From Bacteroidales bacterium UBA1374 (GTDB taxonomy: Bacteria > Bacteroidota > Bacteroidia > Bacteroidales > UBA932): DNA of 64,000 bases. This document shows, one piece after another, positions 1 through 6,883 of this stretch. Where the stretch lies: contig DBRG01000017.1 of NCBI GenBank assembly GCA_002305545.1, positions 141,656 to 205,655 of the forward strand, given 5' to 3'. The position numbers were made by a program, and so were the translations under genes. Within the stretch, counting starts at the first letter, position 1; each line of letters starts with the position of its first letter. The notes under the pieces are model-generated. The model was not told where the DNA came from and did no database searches. It worked only from the letters and a program-made list of their open reading frames with translations.

Positions 1-288
1 CTTTATCTCCTTTAATGATTTTTATCCCTTGTTTACTTACACTTTTTTATACCTTCTTACATTCTTTGCAAAATATCAACTATCTATTTGTTAGTGCTTT
101 AAGTTTCTTAAAAAAGAGGTGCTATTTAACATAATAAATGTTTTGTGCATCATTTTTTGCGTATACTTTGATTTTGTCATTTTCAAGGCCATTTTCTGAT
201 AATATGGAAGTGTAAGGCTTTGAAAAGACTGACATTTACCCACTTTTTCAACATCATTTTCATCTGACAAAAAGGCAGTTACAAAATA

Positions 289-657
289 TTATCTTATCTT
301 GTGATCCATCATACTTGCAGCCACCATCACATCAAGAAAAGGGCTTCGTTTATTAATCTGGGCTGCCTGATCTACCCAGGACTTCGGGATATCCATCTGG
401 CCATCTTGCAGTCCTTTGAGCATGACAAGCCATGATTCCCTATCTGAAGCGACAACCGGAACCTCAATATTGTAATCTTCGATTGTCTTGCCTTCTGCCT
501 GGATTGCTGCGGTAACGATTTCTTTCATTTGCTGCATTGCTTCCACATAGTCAGATAACATCAATGCTAACTCTGGGATTACCAACAAGTTGATTTTCCC
601 GGTTTTCAGGGCTTTTTTGATCTCTTTTTTAAGGTGTTCATCTACAACTGCTCTCAT
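289..657 (-). CDS. Hypothetical protein of integrated element (122 aa)
   Basis: I do not recognise this protein. It is 122 residues, with no signal peptide or membrane segment. The N-terminal half is lysine-rich and probably helical, and the middle holds several acidic stretches. Its ATG overlaps the stop of the DUF5681 gene in a four-base ATGA, so the two are translationally coupled and belong to the same element operon. Its position directly after a terminase small-subunit-like gene fits a phage packaging or early structural module, but nothing in the sequence proves this. Confidence 0.6.
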   Translation of the reverse strand: MRAVVDEHLKKEIKKALKTGKINLLVIPELALMLSDYVEAMQQMKEIVTAAIQAEGKTIEDYNIEVPVVASDRESWLVMLKGLQDGQMDIPKSWVDQAAQINKRSPFLDVMVAASMMDHKIR

Positions 658-947
658 AACAATTCATTTTTTAAATTTTCAATAATAGCCTCCAACTGTT
701 CATCGGAAAGACTGCTTAGGTTGATATTATTATCCGACACTTGCAACCTGGGTGCGATATAGGGCAGCAAACGGCAGAGAATATCGAATTGATCCTTTAC
801 CGGCAGTTTATCCATTTCGTTTGCCAATTTTCTGAAACGCCTCGTAAACAAGCCGGTCAGCTCCTCCTTAACGCTTCGGGAAAGCTTGTTTTTTGTTCCT
901 TTCGGCCTTCCGTTTGGATTTCCCGATACCCCCTTTTCGAATTTCAT
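654..947 (-). CDS. DUF5681 domain protein, terminase small-subunit-like
   Basis: A 97-residue protein. The N-terminus carries the DUF5681 signature GNPNGRPKGTKNK (residues 10-22), a basic motif found at the start of many phage and prophage proteins encoded just upstream of the large terminase. The rest is predicted helical with an acidic C-terminus. By family it probably binds DNA, and by context it may act in DNA packaging. It ends in an ATGA overlap with the 122-residue gene. No large terminase is visible, because the element runs off the left edge. Phage origin is inferred; the motif itself is seen directly. Confidence 0.75.
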   Translation of the reverse strand: MKFEKGVSGNPNGRPKGTKNKLSRSVKEELTGLFTRRFRKLANEMDKLPVKDQFDILCRLLPYIAPRLQVSDNNINLSSLSDEQLEAIIENLKNELL

Positions 948-1066
948 TTGTGTCCTCCTGTTTTCTATCTCTGTTACTACTCCTGTTAATTGCCTGAATA
1001 ATAACGTGTTAAAGTTTTAATACTAAATATGTTATTGGCTTTTGGCCGTTTCTTTTTTCCTGTATT

Positions 1067-1459
1067 TTAATTATTGTGCATTGCTGCCTGGTTAATAATG
1101 GTGGTAACATCGGCCAGCTCCCTACAAAGGATATATTCCCCTCCGGCCGCCTTGATTTCTTCTGCACAGTGTATTTGTGCCTCACTCAAAGTGTCTCGGC
1201 CCACTTTAACCTCAACCCCGTAAAATCGCCCAAATGGACCGATCAGGACAATGTCAGGGAAGCCCTGTCTTGTATGGCTTTTTCTATATCTGCCTGTCCT
1301 CTGGTCGTAAATTCCCATATTATTAATTCTGGATGCAAAGAAGCCCCTGGACCTGGCCCAGCGAAGGATCAACCTGGTAAGCTCGTTAGCTGAGGGCTGG
1401 CCGGGTTTTTTGTACCTGGATCGCAGAACTTCTTTTTGTGTAAATAGTGTTTCTCTCAT
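1067..1459 (-). CDS. VRR-NUC domain nuclease
   Basis: A 130-residue protein with the compact PD-(D/E)XK-type VRR-NUC fold. The run GFPDIVLIGPFGRFYGVEVK (from about residue 65) holds the conserved Gly-x-Pro-Asp and Glu-x-Lys catalytic signature. It is followed by a Leu-Ser-x-x-Gln segment and a GGEYILCR strand, as in stand-alone VRR-NUC proteins of phages. These are structure-specific or nicking nucleases used in phage DNA replication and recombination. It lies downstream of the AAA ATPase across the hexamer cluster, which suggests a replication module. Length is normal for the single-domain form. Confidence 0.85.
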   Translation of the reverse strand: MRETLFTQKEVLRSRYKKPGQPSANELTRLILRWARSRGFFASRINNMGIYDQRTGRYRKSHTRQGFPDIVLIGPFGRFYGVEVKVGRDTLSEAQIHCAEEIKAAGGEYILCRELADVTTIINQAAMHNN

Positions 1460-1477
1460 TTATATTTCCCCCCTTAA

Positions 1478-1589
1478 GTATACGGGTATATATGTGGTAT
1501 ATCTTTGGTATATGTATACCATGGTATATTGGTAGGTATACGAGTATACCGGCCTATATATATAGGCCGTATACCGTATACCATATACC
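1478..1589. repeat. Cluster of ten GGTATA/TATACC hexamers (iteron-like)
   Basis: GGTATA on the + strand occurs at 1485, 1496, 1507, 1523 and 1535. Its complement TATACC occurs at 1515, 1545, 1570, 1577 and 1584. The first three copies are spaced exactly 11 bp and the last three exactly 7 bp. Two perfect palindromes are embedded: TATACCATGGTATA (1515-1528) and GGCCTATATATATAGGCC (1551-1568). The array fills the gap between nuclease and ATPase genes and reaches the ATPase stop codon. Such arrays next to a RepA-like ATPase usually serve as replication-origin iterons or as an autoregulatory operator. The function here is inferred. Confidence 0.7.
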
Positions 1590-2608
1590 TACACCATATA
1601 TATCCGTCTGGAATACTCATCGCCATTCTTTATTAGTATACCTAAATCCATCGCTTCAGGCAGGTGTTTTTTTGCTGTGGCCTCTGCTAATCCGGTAGCT
1701 TCCATATATGAAGAAATGAGCTTGGTATAGGTAAGTGATGTACCAGGCTCCATGAAACGATTAAAATTTTCTGTAATGGTATTCTTGCGTTTTTCTGAAG
1801 GAGTTAATGGAGAGGCAACAAAAACCTCTTGTGGCAGTCCATCTTCGCCAATCTGGAAAGTAAAGGCCTCATCAATTGGTAAGTTCCTGGTGTCTGTTTG
1901 GGTGACCTTATAGAATGATCTTTCATCGTCTCCGGATCTGGAAACCTGGTAAACTTCTGAGCTCTTATTTGTTAATTCGGTCCCTGCGTGACCTCTCATA
2001 TTTTGATCGGCTTTGTTTTCGTGCAATACGGCTATCAGGGCGCACTGGAAAACCTTAGTAATTTTCATTAAAAGGCTTATCAGGTAGTGGCTCTCTTTTA
2101 TGTCGTTAAAGTCGACTAATAGATCCCGGATCCCGTCTATTATAACAATGTCGGGCTTTGAATTCTCAACCAACATTTCAAGGGCCTGAGTTCGTTCCTC
2201 TGCTGTGAATTCCCGGAGGTTAAAGGGTAATATCCGTTTGTTGTCCTGCTCTGGCAAACCGGCCATTCTTAGGGCCTTTTTAATGATTCTCTGGGTGTTT
2301 GATAGGCTTTGTTCCGTATCTATATAAAGAACCTTTAAGTCCTTCACCAATGCCCCAAATCCGGCAAATTTCCCATTAAGAACAGTTGCCACAAGCACCG
2401 ATAAGTAGCATGTTTTTCCACTTTTAGCTCGGCCTTTTATTGCCGTTATATCCCCACGTACCAGGAAACCCCTTCCCTTGTATGACATTAAGAATTCCTG
2501 GCCTTTGAACTCCTGAGTAACAGATACAAAGCAACCCATCAGCCGTTCTTCTGAAAGCTCTCTCGGACGGCTAATGCCGATCTTGGATAAGACTTCTTTA
2601 TTTATCAT
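1589..2608 (-). CDS. AAA family ATPase, RepA-like replicative helicase
   Basis: A 339-residue RecA-fold ATPase of the AAA_25/RepA type found in phages and mobile elements of Bacteroidota. The Walker A motif GRAKSGKT lies near residue 60, and Walker B (DIVIIDGIRDLL) near residue 155, followed by a histidine-containing sensor strand (ALIAVLHENK). The C-terminal 80 residues look like a small winged-helix domain, perhaps for DNA binding. It probably loads or drives unwinding at the element's origin; the repeat array lies immediately after its stop codon. It starts in an ATGA overlap with the preceding gene. Helicase activity is inferred from family and context. Confidence 0.8.
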   Translation of the reverse strand: MINKEVLSKIGISRPRELSEERLMGCFVSVTQEFKGQEFLMSYKGRGFLVRGDITAIKGRAKSGKTCYLSVLVATVLNGKFAGFGALVKDLKVLYIDTEQSLSNTQRIIKKALRMAGLPEQDNKRILPFNLREFTAEERTQALEMLVENSKPDIVIIDGIRDLLVDFNDIKESHYLISLLMKITKVFQCALIAVLHENKADQNMRGHAGTELTNKSSEVYQVSRSGDDERSFYKVTQTDTRNLPIDEAFTFQIGEDGLPQEVFVASPLTPSEKRKNTITENFNRFMEPGTSLTYTKLISSYMEATGLAEATAKKHLPEAMDLGILIKNGDEYSRRIYMV

Positions 2609-3126
2609 GAGCCACCCTCTTTATAAGTACAAATAACCGCTTTCCTGGTCATCAGATCTATGGTCGCTATATCCTTTCCGCTCATTCTTAGTGGGAGGGT
2701 AATTATTACAGCACCCAGGCCTTTTGGTAGCTGTTTTAAGTAGCTATGAATAAGGCCCCAGACTTCGTATTTCTGCTGTTCCAGGTCGTTGATTGCCTCT
2801 TGAATTTCTGTGAGTTCATCTACAAGAATACCCCTCTGTTTTTCGGTCATCCCCCCCCCAAATCTCTGAAGACGCCACTCTCTGCTTGCTTCAAGTTTCC
2901 TCAGACCGGAAAGGGGATCCGGGAGGCAGTTTAATTTTAGATCTCGATTTTCAAAAACAGCACCTATTTCCGACTGAGTGCAAAACTCGGCAGCTGCCTG
3001 TAAAGTACGGGCTACATTGCTATTAATTTGCTTATATGCAGAATTTTGCTCATCTCTGACCCCGAATTCATCTTCTGTTTCAGCGCCTGCCAGGGCGCTT
3101 TCTTTTTTTCCCATCTCCGCCTCCAT
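2605..3126 (-). CDS. Hypothetical protein of integrated element
   Basis: I do not recognise this protein. The reading frame opens at 3186, but that start would lie inside the HTH gene. I prefer the ATG at 3126, just after the HTH stop; another ATG at 3114 has GGAGG a few bases upstream. The resulting protein of about 173 residues is soluble, with a central coiled-coil-like segment rich in Glu and Gln and a C-terminal beta-rich part. A run of nine G encodes Gly-Gly-Gly-Met in the middle (2851-2859), a site prone to slippage. It ends in an ATGA overlap with the ATPase gene, so it is co-translated with it. Confidence 0.6.
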   Translation of the reverse strand: MEAEMGKKESALAGAETEDEFGVRDEQNSAYKQINSNVARTLQAAAEFCTQSEIGAVFENRDLKLNCLPDPLSGLRKLEASREWRLQRFGGGMTEKQRGILVDELTEIQEAINDLEQQKYEVWGLIHSYLKQLPKGLGAVIITLPLRMSGKDIATIDLMTRKAVICTYKEGGS

Positions 3127-3134
3127 CTCTCTTT

Positions 3135-3326
3135 TTATAAATTTACACCACTTGCCAACGCTTCGTCGATGACATCCGCATCCCAACAGAAGACTTTACC
3201 GATTTTCCATTGGGGCAGTTTTCCTTCGTTGGCTATGCGCCATGCTGAATTGTAACCGCATCCCAGGTATTCGCTCAGGGCCGGAATCCCCCTTAAAACC
3301 CGTTTTTCATTTTTAATGTGTCCCAT
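3135..3326 (-). CDS. Small helix-turn-helix protein, excisionase-like
   Basis: A 63-residue single-domain protein. The segment GIPALSEYLGCGYNSAWRIA forms a helix-turn-helix, followed by a KVFCWDADVIDEAL strand-helix like the wing of HTH_17/excisionase (MerR-like) domains. Such proteins serve integrated elements as recombination directionality factors or small regulators. It sits in the same operon as the integrase side of the element and directly precedes the next gene. DNA binding is well supported; a role in excision is inferred from size and position. Confidence 0.7.
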   Translation of the reverse strand: MGHIKNEKRVLRGIPALSEYLGCGYNSAWRIANEGKLPQWKIGKVFCWDADVIDEALASGVNL

Positions 3327-3513
3327 TACTTTTTTGTATTATTTAACTACTCGCAAAGTAACAGGCTCTATATAGTGGCCGCAAGGGTAAAATCGGGGGG
3401 GGGAGAAAGAAAAAAAACAATCAAAAAAAATGCGCCAATTGTTTATCAATCAGAGCAATAATAATGCTATAAAAAATTACCCAATTGGGGCAATATCGGG
3501 GATTTTAGGGGTC
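3327..3513. other. Intergenic spacer with G9 tract and CAATTG inverted repeat
   Basis: This is the widest gap inside the element operon (187 bases). It contains a run of nine G (3395-3403) leading into a long A-rich purine tract. It also holds two CCAATTG/CAATTGG copies in inverted orientation about 45 bases apart, near 3434 and 3481. It could hold a promoter or operator for the downstream HTH gene. I see no clear TAnnTTTG box and no terminator. Confidence 0.4.
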
Positions 3514-4338
3514 TTACGTTAATGCTTGATTTTTCAGGTTTTTTTCGATCGATTCTGCTATGTGCGAAGTTATCCTGTCGGTCCTCTTTTTGCAATATTT
3601 TTCATATGTAACACTTCCCCCAAAGGAGTCCAAAAACGGCTTCAGCTCGGCATGGGAATCAAAAAGTTTTTCTTTCGTGAAGTTTATTATGTTCATAAAG
3701 ACATTGGACTTCCCTTTGGCAATTTTCAAAACCTGACCATCCTGATATTCTGTAAAGCCCTTATAAAATTTTGCCCTGCTTAACGTTTCAAACACCCCGT
3801 ATTTTGCCAGAAAGTCAAATAATTTCTCCACGTCATCAGGTACATATTTGCCGATCCCGACCCATGCTGCACCGCTCTTAGTGGCATGGAGAAACTTTTT
3901 ATATTCATCCATTGCGACAAGGCCGGTACTCGATTTTAAATAATCCCAACGCCCTAAAGATGTGTCCTGATTAAAAGACGAGATTTCTTTTGTCATTTTT
4001 ATTATCCTTTCACGCCCTTCATCTATTCGGGCCAACTCAAAATCAATGAAAACATCAAGCGAAGTTCCGTCTGTTTCGTTTTTCCATTGTTTGAAATCCG
4101 CATTCAGTTTGTCATCAAAATCAACCATTCCAAATTCATCTTTCAACAAGCCCATCTTCACAAAAAGCTGTCTTACCTTTTTTGTATTGTCATCATCTTT
4201 CTTATCCACAATTATCTTAATGATATCGTGCTTTACAACCTCCTTAGTATCGGTATTCTCCGACACAATGAAAGTGTTGACTACATTAGCTTTTGATTGT
4301 TCCGTTGACTGTTCTGTTGACTGTTTTGATCTTTTCAT
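3514..4338 (-). CDS. Hypothetical protein of integrated element (274 aa)
   Basis: I do not recognise this protein. It has 274 residues and is soluble and charged. Its N-terminal linker is low in complexity, with Gln-Ser-Thr-Glu repeated twice from a 12-bp DNA repeat near 4300-4325. The remainder is predicted mostly helical with regular Lys/Glu content. It starts 18 bases after the integrase stop and so is probably co-transcribed. Genes in this position in Bacteroidota elements often act in regulation or excision, but no motif here supports a specific role. Confidence 0.6.
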   Translation of the reverse strand: MKRSKQSTEQSTEQSKANVVNTFIVSENTDTKEVVKHDIIKIIVDKKDDDNTKKVRQLFVKMGLLKDEFGMVDFDDKLNADFKQWKNETDGTSLDVFIDFELARIDEGRERIIKMTKEISSFNQDTSLGRWDYLKSSTGLVAMDEYKKFLHATKSGAAWVGIGKYVPDDVEKLFDFLAKYGVFETLSRAKFYKGFTEYQDGQVLKIAKGKSNVFMNIINFTKEKLFDSHAELKPFLDSFGGSVTYEKYCKKRTDRITSHIAESIEKNLKNQALT

Positions 4339-4356
4339 CTTGCAACCCTCCCATGT

Positions 4357-5667
4357 TTAATATGATTCTGGATCAATAAATAATTTACCGTTGATTTCCT
4401 TTCGCTTACGTGGTGATGCCATTCCCTGATACCCTCTAAGAATGTTTTTTCCATTGCTGTGACCCACCATGCCATCAATAAAGGCATCTGACACCATGTG
4501 CCAGGTTAAAGTGGTGATGTAACTATTGCGTGATGTTGAGGGTGATGCCGGTCTGATGTTAAGATCCCGGCACACCTCAATCATTCCCGCTCTAATAGCC
4601 TTATTGAAGTCATGCACCCTATTGGTGATGGCTGCCTCTGTATGTGCATCCAAAAGTATTTGCGGGAAAACACGCCCGCCCATCGTAGGCTCCGTTCCGT
4701 ATTTCTTGAGCATAGCGGCCAGCTCCGGGATAACCGGGATACATACTCGGACGGGCTTTTTGTGCCTGGTCTTTTCTCTGACATAGCTCAATTCATCATC
4801 AAGAAAATAGTGCTTATCATAAGTCAGGGTAGCCAAATCTCTTAGATTGGAACCGTTACACATGTAAAGGATCAGCCACCAATCAGCCCATTCCTTCTGA
4901 GGCCCCTCATAATCCCTTACTTTTATTATATCCGCCACAACAAGAAAATCGTGTTGCCTGCGCTCCCCCTCTGGGATCTTGAACTTGGGAACGGAACGGA
5001 TCAGCCGGTTCCTGTGAAGTTCTCGCAGAACTCCCCGGAAGGCCCTCAGGTAAAAAGACTGGGTGGCCAGTGAGTTTCCCTTGCGTTCCATATACAAAAT
5101 CCAGCTTTGAATCATGTCAACCGTGACGTCCTTTGGTGTGATACTTGTCTTGCGCCCCGTAATGGTTGTTCTGCGGCTCTTTGAACCACCTTCCTCAATC
5201 CTGCGAACTTCGCACCCCAAAGACTTATAAAAACTCGACGCGGCGCTTGAAAACTGATTTTTGGTTTGCGTTGTTTTTTTGGTCTGCGCATAGCTTAGCC
5301 AGTAGTCCAGCAGGGTGACGTTGTTCGACGTGCCCCTTTTGCTCAAAATTGACCTTAACGCCTCAAGGGAAAACAAACTCTGCTCATGCAGTGTGATTAC
5401 TTCGTTTACCACCTTATCAAAAACTTTTTCCACTTGCGACTTAATGGCCGAGAATTCGCCTCTTACGCCCTTTGCCTGGACAACCCTTTCATAACCCTCA
5501 GGGGTGAGCCTTATCCCTGTGCGATAATACCATGTTTTTCGCTGATATATAACGCGTACCGATACCGGCAACAATTCATCCCTTTTGTGGCGAGTGTCCA
5601 GCGTGGCGCTAATAAAGACCCCTTCAACCTGCCTTGTGAAAATTGGAGAAATGCCTGATGTTTTCAT
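4357..5667 (-). CDS. int: Tyrosine recombinase (integrase)
   Basis: A 436-residue site-specific recombinase with the three-part layout of Bacteroidota integrases: N-terminal arm-binding domain (about 1-95), SAM-like core-binding domain (about 115-225) and catalytic domain (about 240-425). Catalytic residues seen are Arg276 (NLRDLATL), Lys around 299-304, Arg380, His403 (VGHS) and the nucleophile Tyr413 (RGYQG). The usual His of the HxxR box is replaced by Ser (STSR, 377-380), which is uncommon. It lies next to the tRNA-Pro half-site at 5852-5896, its expected target. It should catalyse integration and, with a directionality factor, excision. Confidence 0.93.
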   Translation of the reverse strand: MKTSGISPIFTRQVEGVFISATLDTRHKRDELLPVSVRVIYQRKTWYYRTGIRLTPEGYERVVQAKGVRGEFSAIKSQVEKVFDKVVNEVITLHEQSLFSLEALRSILSKRGTSNNVTLLDYWLSYAQTKKTTQTKNQFSSAASSFYKSLGCEVRRIEEGGSKSRRTTITGRKTSITPKDVTVDMIQSWILYMERKGNSLATQSFYLRAFRGVLRELHRNRLIRSVPKFKIPEGERRQHDFLVVADIIKVRDYEGPQKEWADWWLILYMCNGSNLRDLATLTYDKHYFLDDELSYVREKTRHKKPVRVCIPVIPELAAMLKKYGTEPTMGGRVFPQILLDAHTEAAITNRVHDFNKAIRAGMIEVCRDLNIRPASPSTSRNSYITTLTWHMVSDAFIDGMVGHSNGKNILRGYQGMASPRKRKEINGKLFIDPESY

Positions 5668-5706
5668 GATAACTTACAATTAAGTTTTCCATAAATCCCA
5701 ATTTTT

Positions 5707-5728
5707 GGGAAAACAAAGGGAAAACAAA
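5707..5728. repeat. Tandem 11-bp repeat in the attachment region
   Basis: GGGAAAACAAA occurs twice in direct tandem (5707-5717 and 5718-5728) between the integrase start and the tRNA half-site. Tyrosine recombinases often have short direct repeats in this interval as arm-type binding sites, so this is a candidate. The second copy overlaps the integrase -7 box. Confidence 0.45.
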
Positions 5729-5732
5729 ATTA
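5725..5732 (-). promoter_or_regulatory. Predicted -7 box for the integrase gene
   Basis: On the minus strand the sequence reads TAATTTTG, matching TAnnTTTG. Transcription would start near 5720, giving a leader of about 50 bases before the integrase ATG at 5667. Confidence 0.45.
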
Positions 5733-5851
5733 TAAATTATTAACAATATAAACAAATGGTAAAAAATGATGTTAAATGCTTATTATACTATTTACCAGAG
5801 GTTTATAAAGTTTTGGAAAGTTATGCAAAGGAGGAAAAACGAACAAAAAAC

Positions 5852-5896
5852 TGCATGGGGTGCAAGGGGTCGAATGTTCGAGTCATTTCGCCCCGA
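5852..5896 (+). other. attR: 3' half of tRNA-Pro(GGG), right border of the element
   Basis: From 5852 the sequence follows a tRNA. It has an anticodon loop ATGGGGT (5855-5861, anticodon GGG), 3' anticodon stem GCAAG (5862-5866), five-base variable loop (5867-5871) and T-arm GAATG-TTCGAGT-CATTT (5872-5888). Then come acceptor strand CGCCCCG (5889-5895) and discriminator A (5896), with no encoded CCA. The 5' half is missing: no CGGGGCG acceptor strand is present upstream, and the 5' anticodon stem loses pairing at 5850-5851. This is the duplicated 3' half expected where an element has inserted into tRNA-Pro. It also overlaps the last 14 bases of the opposite-strand gene. Confidence 0.8.
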
Positions 5897-6818
5897 CTTT
5901 TTTTATCAGCCGTTCCAGTCTTCTTTCCCATACAAGAAACAGGGACATGACCCATCGCGAGAGCAGCATCCAGGGAAGCATACCTCCTATGGCCGTAAAC
6001 AGGAGCAGGTCTTCCACATTGCTATGGGAAACACTTATGTGATGGTTCAGCAGGTCCACGTCCCCTTCTGCTATCTTTCCTTCCTTCACTTCATCTATCA
6101 TAACGGCAGCGCCGTAGGCAAGTCCCAGGGTATTGGCAACGATCCATAAAAACGCTGTTTTTGCCGGCAATCCGAAAAACAGCATCACCGGTCTGAGGAA
6201 TTTGGCTATATAACGAATCACCCCAAATTCAGACAACAACCGCTGTATGATGGTAAGCAGGAACACCAGACACACCATGGGTATGGCAATTTTTAGCGTA
6301 TCCAGGATCCAGTCCCCCATGAGGGGCCAGAAAGCCATCTGCTCCGTGTCTGCCAGGGGGGCAACATAGGCAACGCTTTCCCCCGGAATCACCTTATGCA
6401 ATAACCATCCCAGGAGCAGCGAACTTGATGTCCTGACAAAGATCATGCGAATGGCCGAGGTTCCGGTCTTCTTCTGTACCGCTGTTTCCATGGGGAGGTT
6501 GTGTGCACACAGCACCATCACGGCAAGGATCGTTATGGCCCTGGCATCCAGGTTGAGTGAGGTCATTACGGCTATGGCCGAGTAGCAATTCACAAAATAA
6601 CCCGACACATAAGCCAGGGCAGCTTCACCGGGCAATCCGAAGTTCGAGAAAAAGGGTGTCAGGAGTCCTGACAACCATGAAATCACACCCAGGTACTTCA
6701 ACAGGGTTATGACAAATGAAACCAGGAACATGATCTTCACCAGCCACCATGCAGTCTTCAAGGCACCCGGGGCAGCAGCCCTGACAGAACGGACGATTCT
6801 TTGGCGGGTTGATTCCAT
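5883..6818 (-). CDS. Nucleoside-recognition (gate) domain membrane protein
   Basis: A 311-residue inner-membrane protein with about eight hydrophobic segments arranged as two gate-type repeats. The N-terminal repeat is around ALAYVSGYFVNCYSAIAVM and the C-terminal one around FLRPVMLFFGLPAKTAFLW. Gate domains occur in nucleoside transporters and in spore-maturation SpmA/SpmB-like proteins. Non-spore-forming Bacteroidota encode such stand-alone proteins, whose substrate is unknown. It has its own -7 box and is divergent from the lipoprotein gene at 6884. Its final codons lie within the tRNA-Pro T-arm and acceptor sequence at the element border, yet the frame ends normally. Confidence 0.8.
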   Translation of the reverse strand: MESTRQRIVRSVRAAAPGALKTAWWLVKIMFLVSFVITLLKYLGVISWLSGLLTPFFSNFGLPGEAALAYVSGYFVNCYSAIAVMTSLNLDARAITILAVMVLCAHNLPMETAVQKKTGTSAIRMIFVRTSSSLLLGWLLHKVIPGESVAYVAPLADTEQMAFWPLMGDWILDTLKIAIPMVCLVFLLTIIQRLLSEFGVIRYIAKFLRPVMLFFGLPAKTAFLWIVANTLGLAYGAAVMIDEVKEGKIAEGDVDLLNHHISVSHSNVEDLLLFTAIGGMLPWMLLSRWVMSLFLVWERRLERLIKKVGAK

Positions 6819-6835
6819 GTTTTGAATTTGAGGCG

Positions 6836-6843
6836 CAAATATA
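6836..6843 (-). promoter_or_regulatory. Predicted -7 box for the gate-domain gene
   Basis: The minus strand reads TATATTTG, a perfect TAnnTTTG match, 17 bases before the ATG at 6818. The divergent gene's box lies only 11 bases away. Confidence 0.6.
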
Positions 6844-6854
6844 CTATTATTTTA

Positions 6855-6862
6855 TAGTTTTG
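6855..6862 (+). promoter_or_regulatory. Predicted -7 box for the lipoprotein gene at 6884
   Basis: TAGTTTTG matches TAnnTTTG, with a predicted start site near 6867 and a leader of about 17 bases. Confidence 0.55.
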
Positions 6863-6883
6863 TGATTATTAATTAGTCAGTGT

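Noticed and set aside
1447..1698. An 83-residue + strand frame rich in Tyr and Ile
   Set aside because: It is simply the translation of the TATA-rich hexamer array and overlaps the ATPase end on the other strand.
5820..5896. A complete functional tRNA-Pro gene
   Set aside because: The 5' acceptor strand, D-arm and 5' anticodon stem are missing; only the 3' half is present.
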